In this document: positions 1 to 4,828 of the stretch, one piece after another
How the letters are laid out: each line of letters begins with the position of its first letter
Numbering within the stretch: position 1 is the first letter of the stretch
NCBI GenBank assembly: GCA_031284295.1
Contig: JAITAE010000219.1
Span: 1 to 7,023, forward strand
From: Spirochaetaceae bacterium
GTDB lineage: Bacteria > Spirochaetota > Spirochaetia > Treponematales > Breznakiellaceae
Length of the DNA stretch: 7,023 nucleotides
Direction of reading: 5' to 3'
The notes under the pieces: model-generated
What the model saw: only the letters and a program-made list of their open reading frames with translations
The model's database searches: none
What the model was told of the DNA's origin: nothing
Program-made: the position numbers and the translations under genes

Positions 1-303
1 CAGATAGGCCCGGAGGGACGTTCCGCGTACACACTTACAGGCGGCGCGGCTAAACGGGCCCGCCTGCTTGAGTCGCTGAACAGGCGCTTCGGCACGGACA
101 TACTGATAAGTGAAAGCACAATGGCGCTTGCCGGCAAATACTTCATCACGGAAGAACTGCCGCCCGTAAAGCTGCGCGGCACCTCAAAACCACTCCGCGT
201 GTTTGCCGTGATAAACGTAAAAGTTACAAAGAAGGGCGTGGAACAGCCCAAACCCACAAACATGGCCGAACTGTGTCAGATGCTCAAAATAGCGCGGGTA
301 TAG
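1..303 (+). CDS. Class III adenylate/guanylate cyclase, C-terminal fragment (5' end outside window)
   Basis: The reading frame is open from the first base and ends at TAG 301-303, leaving 100 residues of a longer protein. It reads like the end of a class III nucleotide cyclase catalytic domain: a GRSAYTLTGGAAKRARLLE segment (the usual place of the G-x-x-V-N-x-A-x-R-L-E strand/helix), then FGTDILISEST, then VKLRGTSKPLRVFAV, which matches the closing 'LKG...P..vy.v' strand of the family. Such domains cyclise ATP (or GTP) to cAMP (or cGMP). The metal-binding aspartates and the N-terminal sensor part lie upstream and cannot be seen, so neither activity nor substrate can be judged. In place of the common Val-Asn before the Ala-x-Arg there is Ala-Lys, a mild deviation. 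About 30 residues (from roughly 71) form a short polar tail after the domain. Family assignment is fairly secure, exact function is not. Confidence 0.75.
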   Translation, partial: QIGPEGRSAYTLTGGAAKRARLLESLNRRFGTDILISESTMALAGKYFITEELPPVKLRGTSKPLRVFAVINVKVTKKGVEQPKPTNMAELCQMLKIARV

Positions 304-325
304 CGCTGGTATATCCGAGACTTGC

Positions 326-342
326 GGGGCGGTTGCCGCCCC
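326..342. other. Perfect GC hairpin downstream of the cyclase gene
   Basis: Arms GGGGCGG and CCGCCCC are exactly complementary around a TTG loop, 22 bp after the cyclase stop codon. CTT and AAG flank the arms and could lengthen the stem across a small bulge. No T-run follows on either strand, so it is not a standard intrinsic terminator, although its position would suit transcript 3'-end stabilisation. It is one of several perfect three-base-loop hairpins in the window's spacers. Confidence 0.5.
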
Positions 343-452
343 AAGCGAAGCGCCCGGAGGGAGGAAACCACCCTGAACCGGGGAAGGAAGCCGAATTATG
401 AGCCAAGCTGGTTTTGACTATCCGCATGGGAAAGAGCGCGACAGGCCGCCGG

Positions 453-628
453 CCTGCACCCCTGCGGGGTCTAGCTTACACCCCATCGGGGTCTAGCCTA
501 CACTCCTGCGGGGCCTAGCCTGCACCCCTGCGGGGTTTAGCCTGCACCCCATCGGGGTTTAGCTTACACCCCTGCGGGGTCTAGACTACACCCCATCGGG
601 GTTTAGCTTACACCCCTGCGGGGTCTAG
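453..628. repeat. Tandem array of eight 22-bp hairpin units
   Basis: Eight head-to-tail units of exactly 22 bp fill 176 bp with no spacers, at 453, 475, 497, 519, 541, 563, 585 and 607. Each unit ends in CTAG or TTAG and has a centre that folds as ACCCC, a 3-nt loop, GGGGT. The loop is TGC in units 1, 3, 4, 6 and 8 and ATC in units 2, 5 and 7. Only unit 3 disturbs the stem (ACTCC opposite GGGGC). The first six bases vary (CCTGCA, CTTACA, CCTACA, ACTACA). A 22-bp period does not preserve a reading frame, so the array is not coding. The last unit ends in the CTAG that borders the adjoining mobile-element candidate. Function is unknown; protein-binding iterons, a structured RNA or passive repeat growth are all possible. 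Confidence 0.9.
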
Positions 629-879
629 GGCAACGCTGATTATTAAAAAGGGGGGCGCTGTTTTCCATGCCGTCACCGGCACATAGCCGCATCATCGCCG
701 CGCCCCCTACGCTCCATCCCGCGCAAGCGCGGTATTCCGCTACCCCCCAATCAGGGGCCCCACCAACACCAAGCTCAACGCTTCGCGTTGAGCCCAACAC
801 CGGCTGGAGTTTGCTCCGCAAACTCCGGAAATAACCGGCGTAGCCGGTTATTCCGCCGCCCTATTTAATCAGCGCTTCC
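629..879. mobile_element. MITE-like element, copy 1 (no transposase)
   Basis: This 251-bp stretch begins GGCAACGCTGATTATTAA, and its right end read on the minus strand begins GGAAGCGCTGATTAAATA. The two ends match at 13 of 18 aligned positions, including an unbroken CGCTGATTA, as expected of terminal inverted repeats. It is flanked by CTAG (625-628) on the left and TTAG (880-883) on the right, which resembles the 4-bp YTAR target preference known for IS5-group insertion sequences. No transposase-like frame is present, so it would be non-autonomous. Its first 78 bp recur at 6453-6530, with 624-672 and 6448-6496 identical. Inside are perfect hairpins at 719-732, 773-793 (GCTCAACGC, loop TTC), 806-826 (GGAGTTTGC, loop TCC) and 830-852 (AATAACCGGC, loop GTA). 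Mobility and IS5 affinity are inference. Confidence 0.6.
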
Positions 880-988
880 TTAGGTGCTTTGGCGCTGGTG
901 GAAGCCATGCCGCTTGTGCTATGCTGTTTACATGAAGCGTCCCAGACGCGCGGTACCGGCAGGCGGGCGCGTTAAGGAATGTGGGGTT

Positions 989-1117
989 TTAGGGGGAAGG
1001 CCGTTCCAAAGGCGCAGCCTTTGGCCTGGTAGAGCGAATGACACGGTAGTCAAAACCTCCACCAAGCCCCTAGGTGAGGGGGTAGGGCGCAACGTAGTGC
1101 GACCGCAGGGGGAGACT
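989..1117 (-). pseudogene. Possible decayed C-terminus of a formylglycine-generating-enzyme (SUMF1-type) domain
   Basis: Read on the minus strand, one frame gives LRSHYVAPYPLT, a TAG stop, then LGGGFDYRVIRSTRP and a TAA stop at 989-991. The pattern 'LRS...P.....GFxYRVIRS' is close to the usual C-terminal end of SUMF1/FGE-sulfatase domains (cR...R....P.....GFRVVRs). The internal stop and the lack of any upstream SUMF1 core within the window mean that, if real, this is a relic. The stretch between the element's right end (879) and fabZ otherwise holds only a perfect hairpin at 1006-1024 (arm CCAAAGGC, loop GCA). The overlapping plus-strand frame 884-1129 looks like a chance frame: its composition is odd and it matches no family I recognise. 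Low confidence. Confidence 0.25.
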
Positions 1118-1158
1118 TCACCCTCCTAACATTATGAATAGTACAGGAGAAATAAACG

Positions 1159-1596
1159 ATGAGTGATCAGAATATGGCAGAGATCGAAAAGTTATTGCCG
1201 CACCGCAGTCCGTTTTTGTTTGTGGACGAAATCATCGAGGCGACAGATGAGCGTATCATAGCGCGGCATATTTTTACCGGTAACGAATTCTTTTTTGCCG
1301 GGCATTTTCCGCGGTATCCGGTTGTGCCGGGCGTTATTCTGGTGGAAACGATGGCCCAATCCGGCGGGGCTGGGCTTCGCAAACTGGGAATAATTGGCGA
1401 GGGCGCGCTTTTTTTCTTGGGTACGGTGGACAAGGTCAAATTCCGCCGTCAGGTAAGGCCGGGAGATGAGGCGCGCAGTGAGATTGAAAACTTGCGCGTC
1501 TCGTCAAAGATGATAAAGCAGGCCGGCAAGCTGTATTCAGGCGGTGAGCTTGCGGCGGAAGCCGAATGGATGTGCCTTGTGGCGCCTAACGCCTGA
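1159..1596 (+). CDS. fabZ: 3-hydroxyacyl-ACP dehydratase FabZ
   Basis: A 145-residue hot-dog-fold protein of normal FabZ length. FabZ dehydrates (3R)-hydroxyacyl-ACP to trans-2-enoyl-ACP in the cytosolic type II fatty acid synthase. The signature residues are all visible: LPHRSPFLFVD at 13-23, the catalytic histidine His49 in AGHFP (47-51), the YPVVPGV loop (53-59) and the catalytic glutamate Glu63 in LVETMAQ. The later VDKVKFRRQVRPGD segment also fits. AGGAGA at 1145-1150 lies 8 bp before the ATG and supports this start. The gene follows a repeat-rich spacer and precedes fabV on the same strand, so the two encode consecutive steps (dehydration, then enoyl reduction), but a hairpin with a T-run separates them. 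No fabA-type isomerase features are evident. Confidence 0.93.
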   Translation: MSDQNMAEIEKLLPHRSPFLFVDEIIEATDERIIARHIFTGNEFFFAGHFPRYPVVPGVILVETMAQSGGAGLRKLGIIGEGALFFLGTVDKVKFRRQVRPGDEARSEIENLRVSSKMIKQAGKLYSGGELAAEAEWMCLVAPNA

Positions 1597-1621
1597 TACA
1601 ATACTATAGATAATAGATGAT

Positions 1622-1645
1622 ACATTAACACATTCGTGTTAATGT
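1622..1645. promoter_or_regulatory. Perfect 24-bp palindrome upstream of fabV (candidate operator)
   Basis: Arms ACATTAACAC and GTGTTAATGT are exact reverse complements around ATTC. The site lies 25 bp after the fabZ stop, 12 bp before the terminator-like hairpin and 51 bp before the fabV start. The AT-rich arms and dyad size suit a dimeric repressor. AT-rich hexamers just upstream (TACAAT 1597-1602, TATAGA 1605-1610) could be -10 elements, but no convincing paired -35 was found. The half-site differs from the Rex consensus half-site TTGTGAA and from FapR, FabT and FadR sites as I recall them, so the regulator is unknown. A transcribed hairpin is an equal alternative. Confidence 0.5.
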
Positions 1646-1657
1646 TCGATTCAGTAT

Positions 1658-1680
1658 AAGCGGCGCTTCCGCCGCTTTTT
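1658..1680 (+). terminator. Rho-independent terminator or attenuator between fabZ and fabV
   Basis: An 8-bp perfect stem (AAGCGGCG with CGCCGCTT) closes a CTTC tetraloop and runs into TTTTT at 1676-1680, the standard intrinsic terminator layout. It ends only 16 bp before the fabV start codon, so it either ends the fabZ transcript or acts as an attenuator in the fabV leader. A fabV promoter between 1597 and 1657 would place it inside the 5' leader. Confidence 0.75.
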
Positions 1681-1696
1681 GATAGAGGAGATGAAT

Positions 1697-2971
1697 ATGA
1701 TAATTAAACCGATGATTCGTAGTAATATTTGCCTGAACAGCCATCCTGCCGGATGCGCGAAAGTGGTACGAAACCAGATTGCCTATGTAAAGGAACGGTT
1801 TGGCGGCAAAAAGCCTGACGGTTCGCCGCGTATCGCGCTGGTAATCGGCTGTTCTACAGGTTATGGCCTTGCAAGCCGGATAGCGGCGGCTTTCGGCTGC
1901 GGCGCGGCTACCGCCGGCGTCTCTTTCGAAAAACCCGCCTCGGATACCAGGCCGGGAACGCCGGGCTGGTACAATAACCTTTGCTTCGACAGGGAGGCCG
2001 CCGCCGAAGGGCTCCCCGCTATAACGCTGAACGCGGACGCCTTTTCAGGCGATACCAAGTCAGCCGTCATAGGCGCGGTAAGGGGTATGGCAAAGGCGGC
2101 GGGCCTGCCCGCCGGAATCGATCTTGTGGTCTACTCGCTGGCTTCCCCAGTAAGGACGGATCCGGCAACTGGCCTAATGTACAAGTCCGTGATAAAACCT
2201 ATCGGCGCGCCGTATTCCGGCAGGACCTTCGATTTGGCAAGCGGTAAGATCAGCACGGTAAGCGTGGAACCGGCAAGCGATGAAGAAGCCGCGTCCACCG
2301 TAAAGGTGATGGGCGGGGAAGACTGGGAGCTCTGGATAGACGCGCTGGAAACGGCGGGTATGCTTTCGCCGCGTTGCCGTACCGTCGCCTACACGTACAT
2401 CGGGCCGGAACTTTCCTGGGGCATTTACAAAAACGGCACGATAGGGCGGGCAAAAGAGGATTTGGAACGGGCGGCCCGCGCCATCAATATGAGATTTGCG
2501 GCAAGCGGCGGCGCGTACAACGCGAAAGGTGCGGACAACGCGAAAGGCGCGGACAACGCAAAACACGCATGGGTGTCCGTGAACAAGGCGCTTGTAACCC
2601 GTGCAAGCGCCGTGATCCCGATAATTCCGCTGTACATCGCGAGCCTTTTCAAGGTGATGAAGGAAAAAGGGCTGCATGAAGGCTGCATCGAACAGATAAC
2701 GCGCCTGTTCCGCGAGCGTCTTTACACACCCGATGCCGCCGGCGATGCCAAAAAGACTTTGGTTGACGGGGAGGGCCGTATACGTATCGATGATTTGGAG
2801 ATGCGCGATGACGTTCAGCGGGCAGCAGCCGCGCTGCTGGATCAGATCACGGAAGAGAACATCTACTCCGTATCGGACGCGGCGGGATTCAAACACGACT
2901 TTCTGGAAGCGCACGGTTTCGATGTGGCGGGTGTCGATTACGAGCTTGATACGGCGCCGGGCTCTATTTGA
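1697..2971 (+). CDS. fabV: Trans-2-enoyl-CoA/ACP reductase, FabV/TER family (NADH-dependent)
   Basis: A 424-residue protein that aligns by eye along its whole length with my recollection of the Treponema denticola trans-2-enoyl-CoA reductase. It would reduce crotonyl-CoA or longer enoyl-CoA/ACP with NADH, in fatty acid synthesis or reductive (butyrate-type) fermentation. Visible features are the N-terminal MIIKPMIRSNICLNSHP, the nucleotide-binding GCSTGYG (51-57), VSFEK after the second strand (the acidic residue fits NADH preference), YSLASPVRTDP, VKVMGGEDWELW, and the active-site Tyr-x8-Lys, Tyr244 to Lys253, in IYKNGTIGRAK. The LYIASLFKVMKEKGLHEGCIEQ segment is also typical. The start at 1697 is preferred over the TTG at 1679 and the ATG at 1691: GAGGAG (1685-1690) is 6 bp upstream, and homology begins at MIIKP. 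It is about 27 residues longer than the T. denticola enzyme, partly from a three-unit in-frame repeat at residues 272-289. The stop codon lies in a hairpin loop. Confidence 0.93.
   Translation: MIIKPMIRSNICLNSHPAGCAKVVRNQIAYVKERFGGKKPDGSPRIALVIGCSTGYGLASRIAAAFGCGAATAGVSFEKPASDTRPGTPGWYNNLCFDREAAAEGLPAITLNADAFSGDTKSAVIGAVRGMAKAAGLPAGIDLVVYSLASPVRTDPATGLMYKSVIKPIGAPYSGRTFDLASGKISTVSVEPASDEEAASTVKVMGGEDWELWIDALETAGMLSPRCRTVAYTYIGPELSWGIYKNGTIGRAKEDLERAARAINMRFAASGGAYNAKGADNAKGADNAKHAWVSVNKALVTRASAVIPIIPLYIASLFKVMKEKGLHEGCIEQITRLFRERLYTPDAAGDAKKTLVDGEGRIRIDDLEMRDDVQRAAAALLDQITEENIYSVSDAAGFKHDFLEAHGFDVAGVDYELDTAPGSI
2510..2563 (+). repeat. In-frame 18-bp tandem repeat (three units) inside fabV
   Basis: Three consecutive 18-bp units encode GAYNAK, GADNAK and GADNAK (residues 272-289). 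The DNA units differ only at a few positions (TAC versus GAC, GGT versus GGC, GCG versus GCA). The repeat sits between the RAINMRFAASG helix and the conserved WVSVNKALVTRAS strand, where the T. denticola enzyme as I recall it has only a short connection, so it probably forms a surface loop. Near identity of the units indicates recent duplication by slippage. Confidence 0.85.
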
Positions 2972-2984
2972 CGTGAGCCCGGCG
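2955..2984. other. 10-bp-stem hairpin spanning the fabV stop codon
   Basis: Arms CGCCGGGCTC (2955-2964) and GAGCCCGGCG (2975-2984) pair perfectly around a 10-nt loop that contains the fabV TGA (2969-2971). Neither strand has a T-run next to it, so intrinsic termination is doubtful. Because fabV and the regulator at 3072-3443 converge here, it may protect or end transcripts from either side. The rest of the 100-bp spacer holds a weaker inverted repeat (CGAATTA 3023-3029, TAATTCG 3047-3053). Confidence 0.5.
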
Positions 2985-3071
2985 GAATACCGAAAACCCG
3001 CGGATGATACGGATGATTTTCACGAATTATCAGGATAAATCAGTGTTAATTCGCGGGCCCGGCTTTGGCTT

Positions 3072-3443
3072 TTAGTTTCTACCTTGTACCGGCCCGGCGT
3101 AGTACCTGTCAAACAGTGTTTTTACGGTATCCATGCATTCGGTTTCAAAGGCGCGGTGTTTTTTAAGAAAGTCGAGGCCCTCCTCGGTAAGGCGGGTCTC
3201 GCCGCCGCCCCTGCCACCCTGCTTGCGCTCCACCACCTGGTATGTGAGCCATGTTTCCAGGGCCTTTAACAGTTTCCAGCCCTTGCTGTACGACATCTGC
3301 ATATTTTCGCAGGCGTGACGAACATTGCCGGTTTCGTTAATCGATTCGAGCAATCTTATCATGCCGGGTCCACAAAAGGGTTTTCCATGACCGCCCGGCG
3401 CGGCCAAAAAGATTTTAACTACGGGTCTAACATTATCCATCAT
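3072..3443 (-). CDS. ModE-type winged helix-turn-helix regulator, DNA-binding domain only
   Basis: A 123-residue protein resembling the N-terminal LysR/ModE-type winged-helix domain. Helices and turn run IRLLESINETGNVRHACENM, then MSYSKGWKLLKALE (50-63), matching the ModE pattern 'll..I.etGSi..AA..lgmSY..aW.ll..l'. The wing follows: ERKQGGRGGGETRLTEEG (72-89), with the glycine-rich turn typical of the family. Full ModE proteins carry C-terminal Mop/TOBE domains that bind molybdate. These are absent, so molybdate sensing is not supported and the ligand, if any, is unknown. Residues 8-27 form a short N-terminal extension (VKIFLAAPGGHGKPF), and the C-terminus is a helix. Two ATGs are adjacent at the start, and AAGGA (3456-3460) lies 12 bp upstream of the first. 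It starts 24 bp after the flbB stop on the same strand, suggesting co-transcription. No molybdate transporter gene is in view. Confidence 0.82.
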   Translation of the reverse strand: MMDNVRPVVKIFLAAPGGHGKPFCGPGMIRLLESINETGNVRHACENMQMSYSKGWKLLKALETWLTYQVVERKQGGRGGGETRLTEEGLDFLKKHRAFETECMDTVKTLFDRYYAGPVQGRN

Positions 3444-3467
3444 GCTGTTTTGAATTCCTTAAACTTT

Positions 3468-4076
3468 TTATGGCCTTATACTCATCTTGCGCTGAATTTC
3501 AGCGGCTCTGGCTGGCGGTAACAACGAAAGCCAGAATGAAACAACGGATGCCGCGCCTTCCGCCAGAGCTATTTCATCAACCTTGCGCATAATGTCTATG
3601 GCTTCCTGATCATCCATCGCTTCGATTATCGCTACGGCGTTCCTGGGCGGCATTCCGTTTAGGTAACGGGCACTCTGTTCAATGTTGCGTTCGTAAGAGG
3701 AGGCCTGTTCAGTCAGCGTATCCATAGAATTCTCGCGCTCATCAAGTCCTTTTTGCCTGTCCTCCAACTCGGCGGACATCTGCTCTATCTGCGCCTGCCG
3801 GTTTTTTATCTCGTCTTCCTGCTTCCTGAGTTCCATTTCACGCAGATCAAGCGTTTCAAGCCGTACCGCAAGCCTTTCCGCGTCAAGGTCAAGGTTTTCG
3901 CCACGCGGTACGGTATTTTGGCTCCGCGCACCCAAACCCAGTCGCCGGTATATGGGAGCGAATATCGTTTTTACATCTATAACGTTAAGGTAGTCAAACC
4001 ACAGCAGTCCGCCTGCCGAAATAATGAGTATTAACAGTAAAAGCAATAATGACTTTCCAATATCACCACGCGCCAT
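3468..4076 (-). CDS. flbB: Periplasmic-flagellar collar protein FlbB
   Basis: A 202-residue protein with an N-terminal membrane anchor (roughly 9-27, LLLLLLILIISAGGLLW), a short linker with FAPIYRRLGL, a long charged coiled coil (about 62-139, rich in Leu, Glu, Arg and Gln) and a C-terminal MgtE-N/MotE-like helical domain (140-202, beginning NGMPPRNAVAIIEAMDDQEAIDIM). This architecture and length match FlbB of spirochetes, which in Borrelia is a base component of the collar surrounding the periplasmic flagellar motor. The name rests on architecture and recall of the family. MotE-like magnesium-transporter-domain proteins are the main alternative. No other flagellar gene is in view, so this copy lies apart from a visible flagellar operon. 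GGAG (4086-4089) precedes the ATG by 9 bp. Confidence 0.8.
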   Translation of the reverse strand: MARGDIGKSLLLLLLILIISAGGLLWFDYLNVIDVKTIFAPIYRRLGLGARSQNTVPRGENLDLDAERLAVRLETLDLREMELRKQEDEIKNRQAQIEQMSAELEDRQKGLDERENSMDTLTEQASSYERNIEQSARYLNGMPPRNAVAIIEAMDDQEAIDIMRKVDEIALAEGAASVVSFWLSLLPPARAAEIQRKMSIRP

Positions 4077-4095
4077 AAATTTTCTCTCCGCCGCA

Positions 4096-4124
4096 ATTAT
4101 CCCACGTTACCACTCAAATTTCAA
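4096..4124 (-). promoter_or_regulatory. Candidate sigma-70-type promoter for flbB
   Basis: On the minus strand, TTGAAA (4124-4119) and GATAAT (4101-4096) are separated by exactly 17 bp, close to the -35/-10 consensus. The predicted start point, near 4089, would put the Shine-Dalgarno GGAG almost at the transcript's 5' end. That is unusually tight and lowers confidence. Confidence 0.35.
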
Positions 4125-4192
4125 CCCCGCCTGCTGCCTCTAGTATCCCAACACTATTAAACTTGTGGTTTCAGTTTTGGAATTTGGGCGCA

Positions 4193-4285
4193 CCCGGCGC
4201 AAGCGCCGGGCCGGGCTTTGCGGGGCTCCGCTTCGCTCCGGCCCCGCCTACGGCGGGGCTGCTTGCGCCAATCCTTTCAGGATTG
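4193..4285. repeat. Cluster of perfect short-loop hairpins
   Basis: Three exact stem-loops follow one another: 4193-4210 (arm CCCGGCGC, loop AA), 4241-4259 (arm GCCCCGCC, loop TAC) and 4269-4285 (arm CAATCCT, loop TTC). GGGGC at 4222-4226 can instead pair with GCCCC at 4241-4245, giving a mutually exclusive alternative fold. The arms are unrelated to each other in sequence, so this is a cluster of separate palindromes rather than copies of one unit. Confidence 0.8.
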
Positions 4286-4369
4286 ACGGCACCCCTCCAA
4301 TCCCTTGCGCGGAGCTTCGTATCTATAACAGACTCCCCGAAAAAGTTATAAAAACCACAATTATCCGGC

Positions 4370-4402
4370 CTGTGTTAGTAGCGCTACGCGCTACTAACAC
4401 AG
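4370..4402. other. Perfect 15-bp-stem hairpin with TAC loop
   Basis: The left arm CTGTGTTAGTAGCGC (4370-4384) is exactly complementary to the right arm 4388-4402, with a TAC loop. It is the longest perfect stem in the window. There is no adjacent T-run. A terminator-like hairpin follows 10 bp later on the plus strand, so both could form the 3' end of an unrecognised small transcript. Confidence 0.85.
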
Positions 4403-4412
4403 TTTACAGGGT

Positions 4413-4437
4413 AAAAATCGCCTAATCGGCAATTTTT
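4413..4437. terminator. Terminator-like hairpin with T-runs on both strands
   Basis: AAAAAT (4413-4418) pairs with ATTTTT (4432-4437) and GCC (4420-4422) with GGC (4428-4430) around TAATC, with one internal mismatch. A seven-T run (4433-4439) trails on the plus strand and TTTTT on the minus strand. It lies in a spacer between divergent genes, so no annotated gene needs it. The stem is mostly A-T, which weakens the call. Confidence 0.4.
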
Positions 4438-4582
4438 TTGGGTTTTATACGCAAAGCATAACAGGCTGGCAGGGGTTTGCGAATAAACTTTACAAACTAA
4501 CGGCTGTGGCGGGTGCGTTATGTGACAGGAGCTAAAACCACTGAAACTCCCATGTAAAAGGGCAAAATTCTATCTTCACGAT

Positions 4583-4604
4583 CCGGAAATCATGTAATTT
4601 CCGG
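4583..4604. promoter_or_regulatory. Palindrome far upstream of the response-regulator-like gene
   Basis: CCGGAAAT (4583-4590) and ATTTCCGG (4597-4604) are exact reverse complements around CATGTA. It lies about 225 bp before the start codon and is enclosed by an imperfect outer inverted repeat, so it could be a cruciform, an operator or an RNA stem. No known riboswitch consensus was recognised. Confidence 0.45.
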
Positions 4605-4828
4605 GCTTTGCCGAATATGCCCAAAAGCCGTAGTTTAGGGTGCAGATAAAAATATAGCGGCAGCCTTGTGGTTCATCGTATTTTTATTCTTGCTTATTTA
4701 TAAATTATATATTATTTTTTCACCCTACACAAGAAAATGTAGTGTGGTTTTATTCCATGAACTGCGTAGAGCGGGGAAAAACCAACGGTTTTCTTTTGAA
4801 AAAGCGATGTGAATTTTGGAGATGAATT

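Larger units (their letters stand above)
4125..4828. other. Long divergent spacer, hairpin-rich then AT-rich, no gene recognised
   Basis: Between the flbB promoter candidate and the regulator gene at 4829 I find no credible reading frame: the plus-strand frames at 4163-4425 are made of hairpin arms. The left part (4190-4440) is a run of perfect stem-loops ending in a terminator-like hairpin. A weaker inverted repeat, TATAAC 4324-4329 with GTTATA 4345-4350, lies within it. The middle (4557-4624) holds a palindrome nested in an outer imperfect repeat (GGGCA near 4560, TGCCC near 4618). The right part (4672-4720) is strongly AT-rich and could hold the promoter of the regulator gene (TTGCTT 4690-4695, several TAT-rich -10 options), but no pair with good spacing could be fixed. 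Confidence 0.5.

Noticed and set aside
304..452. Cobalamin or other known riboswitch
   Set aside because: The GGGAAGG and GAACCGG stretches are loosely reminiscent, but the conserved B12-box and core order are absent, and no gene follows directly.
453..628. CRISPR array
   Set aside because: Units are contiguous 22-bp repeats without unique spacers, and no cas gene is nearby.
603..821. Minus-strand 72-residue frame across the array end and element copy 1
   Set aside because: It shares MENSAPLFNNQRCP with a frame in copy 2 only because the DNA is identical there. The rest runs through hairpin arms and array units, and the longer frame in copy 2 is in a different register.
884..1129. 81-residue plus-strand frame before fabZ
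   Set aside because: It has no ribosome site and an odd Arg/Gly/Pro-rich composition, and includes both arms of the hairpin at 1006-1024. The opposite strand gives the more protein-like reading.
1622..1645. Rex operator
   Set aside because: An NADH-linked enzyme made Rex attractive, but the half-site TTAACAC does not match TTGTGAA or the clostridial TTGTTAA forms.
2174..2914. 246-residue minus-strand open frame within fabV
   Set aside because: It is antisense to a full-length, well-recognised enzyme gene; high GC keeps the opposite strand open, and it matches no family I know.
2955..2984. Intrinsic terminator of fabV
   Set aside because: The stem is strong, but no T-run follows on either strand, so it is listed only as a hairpin.
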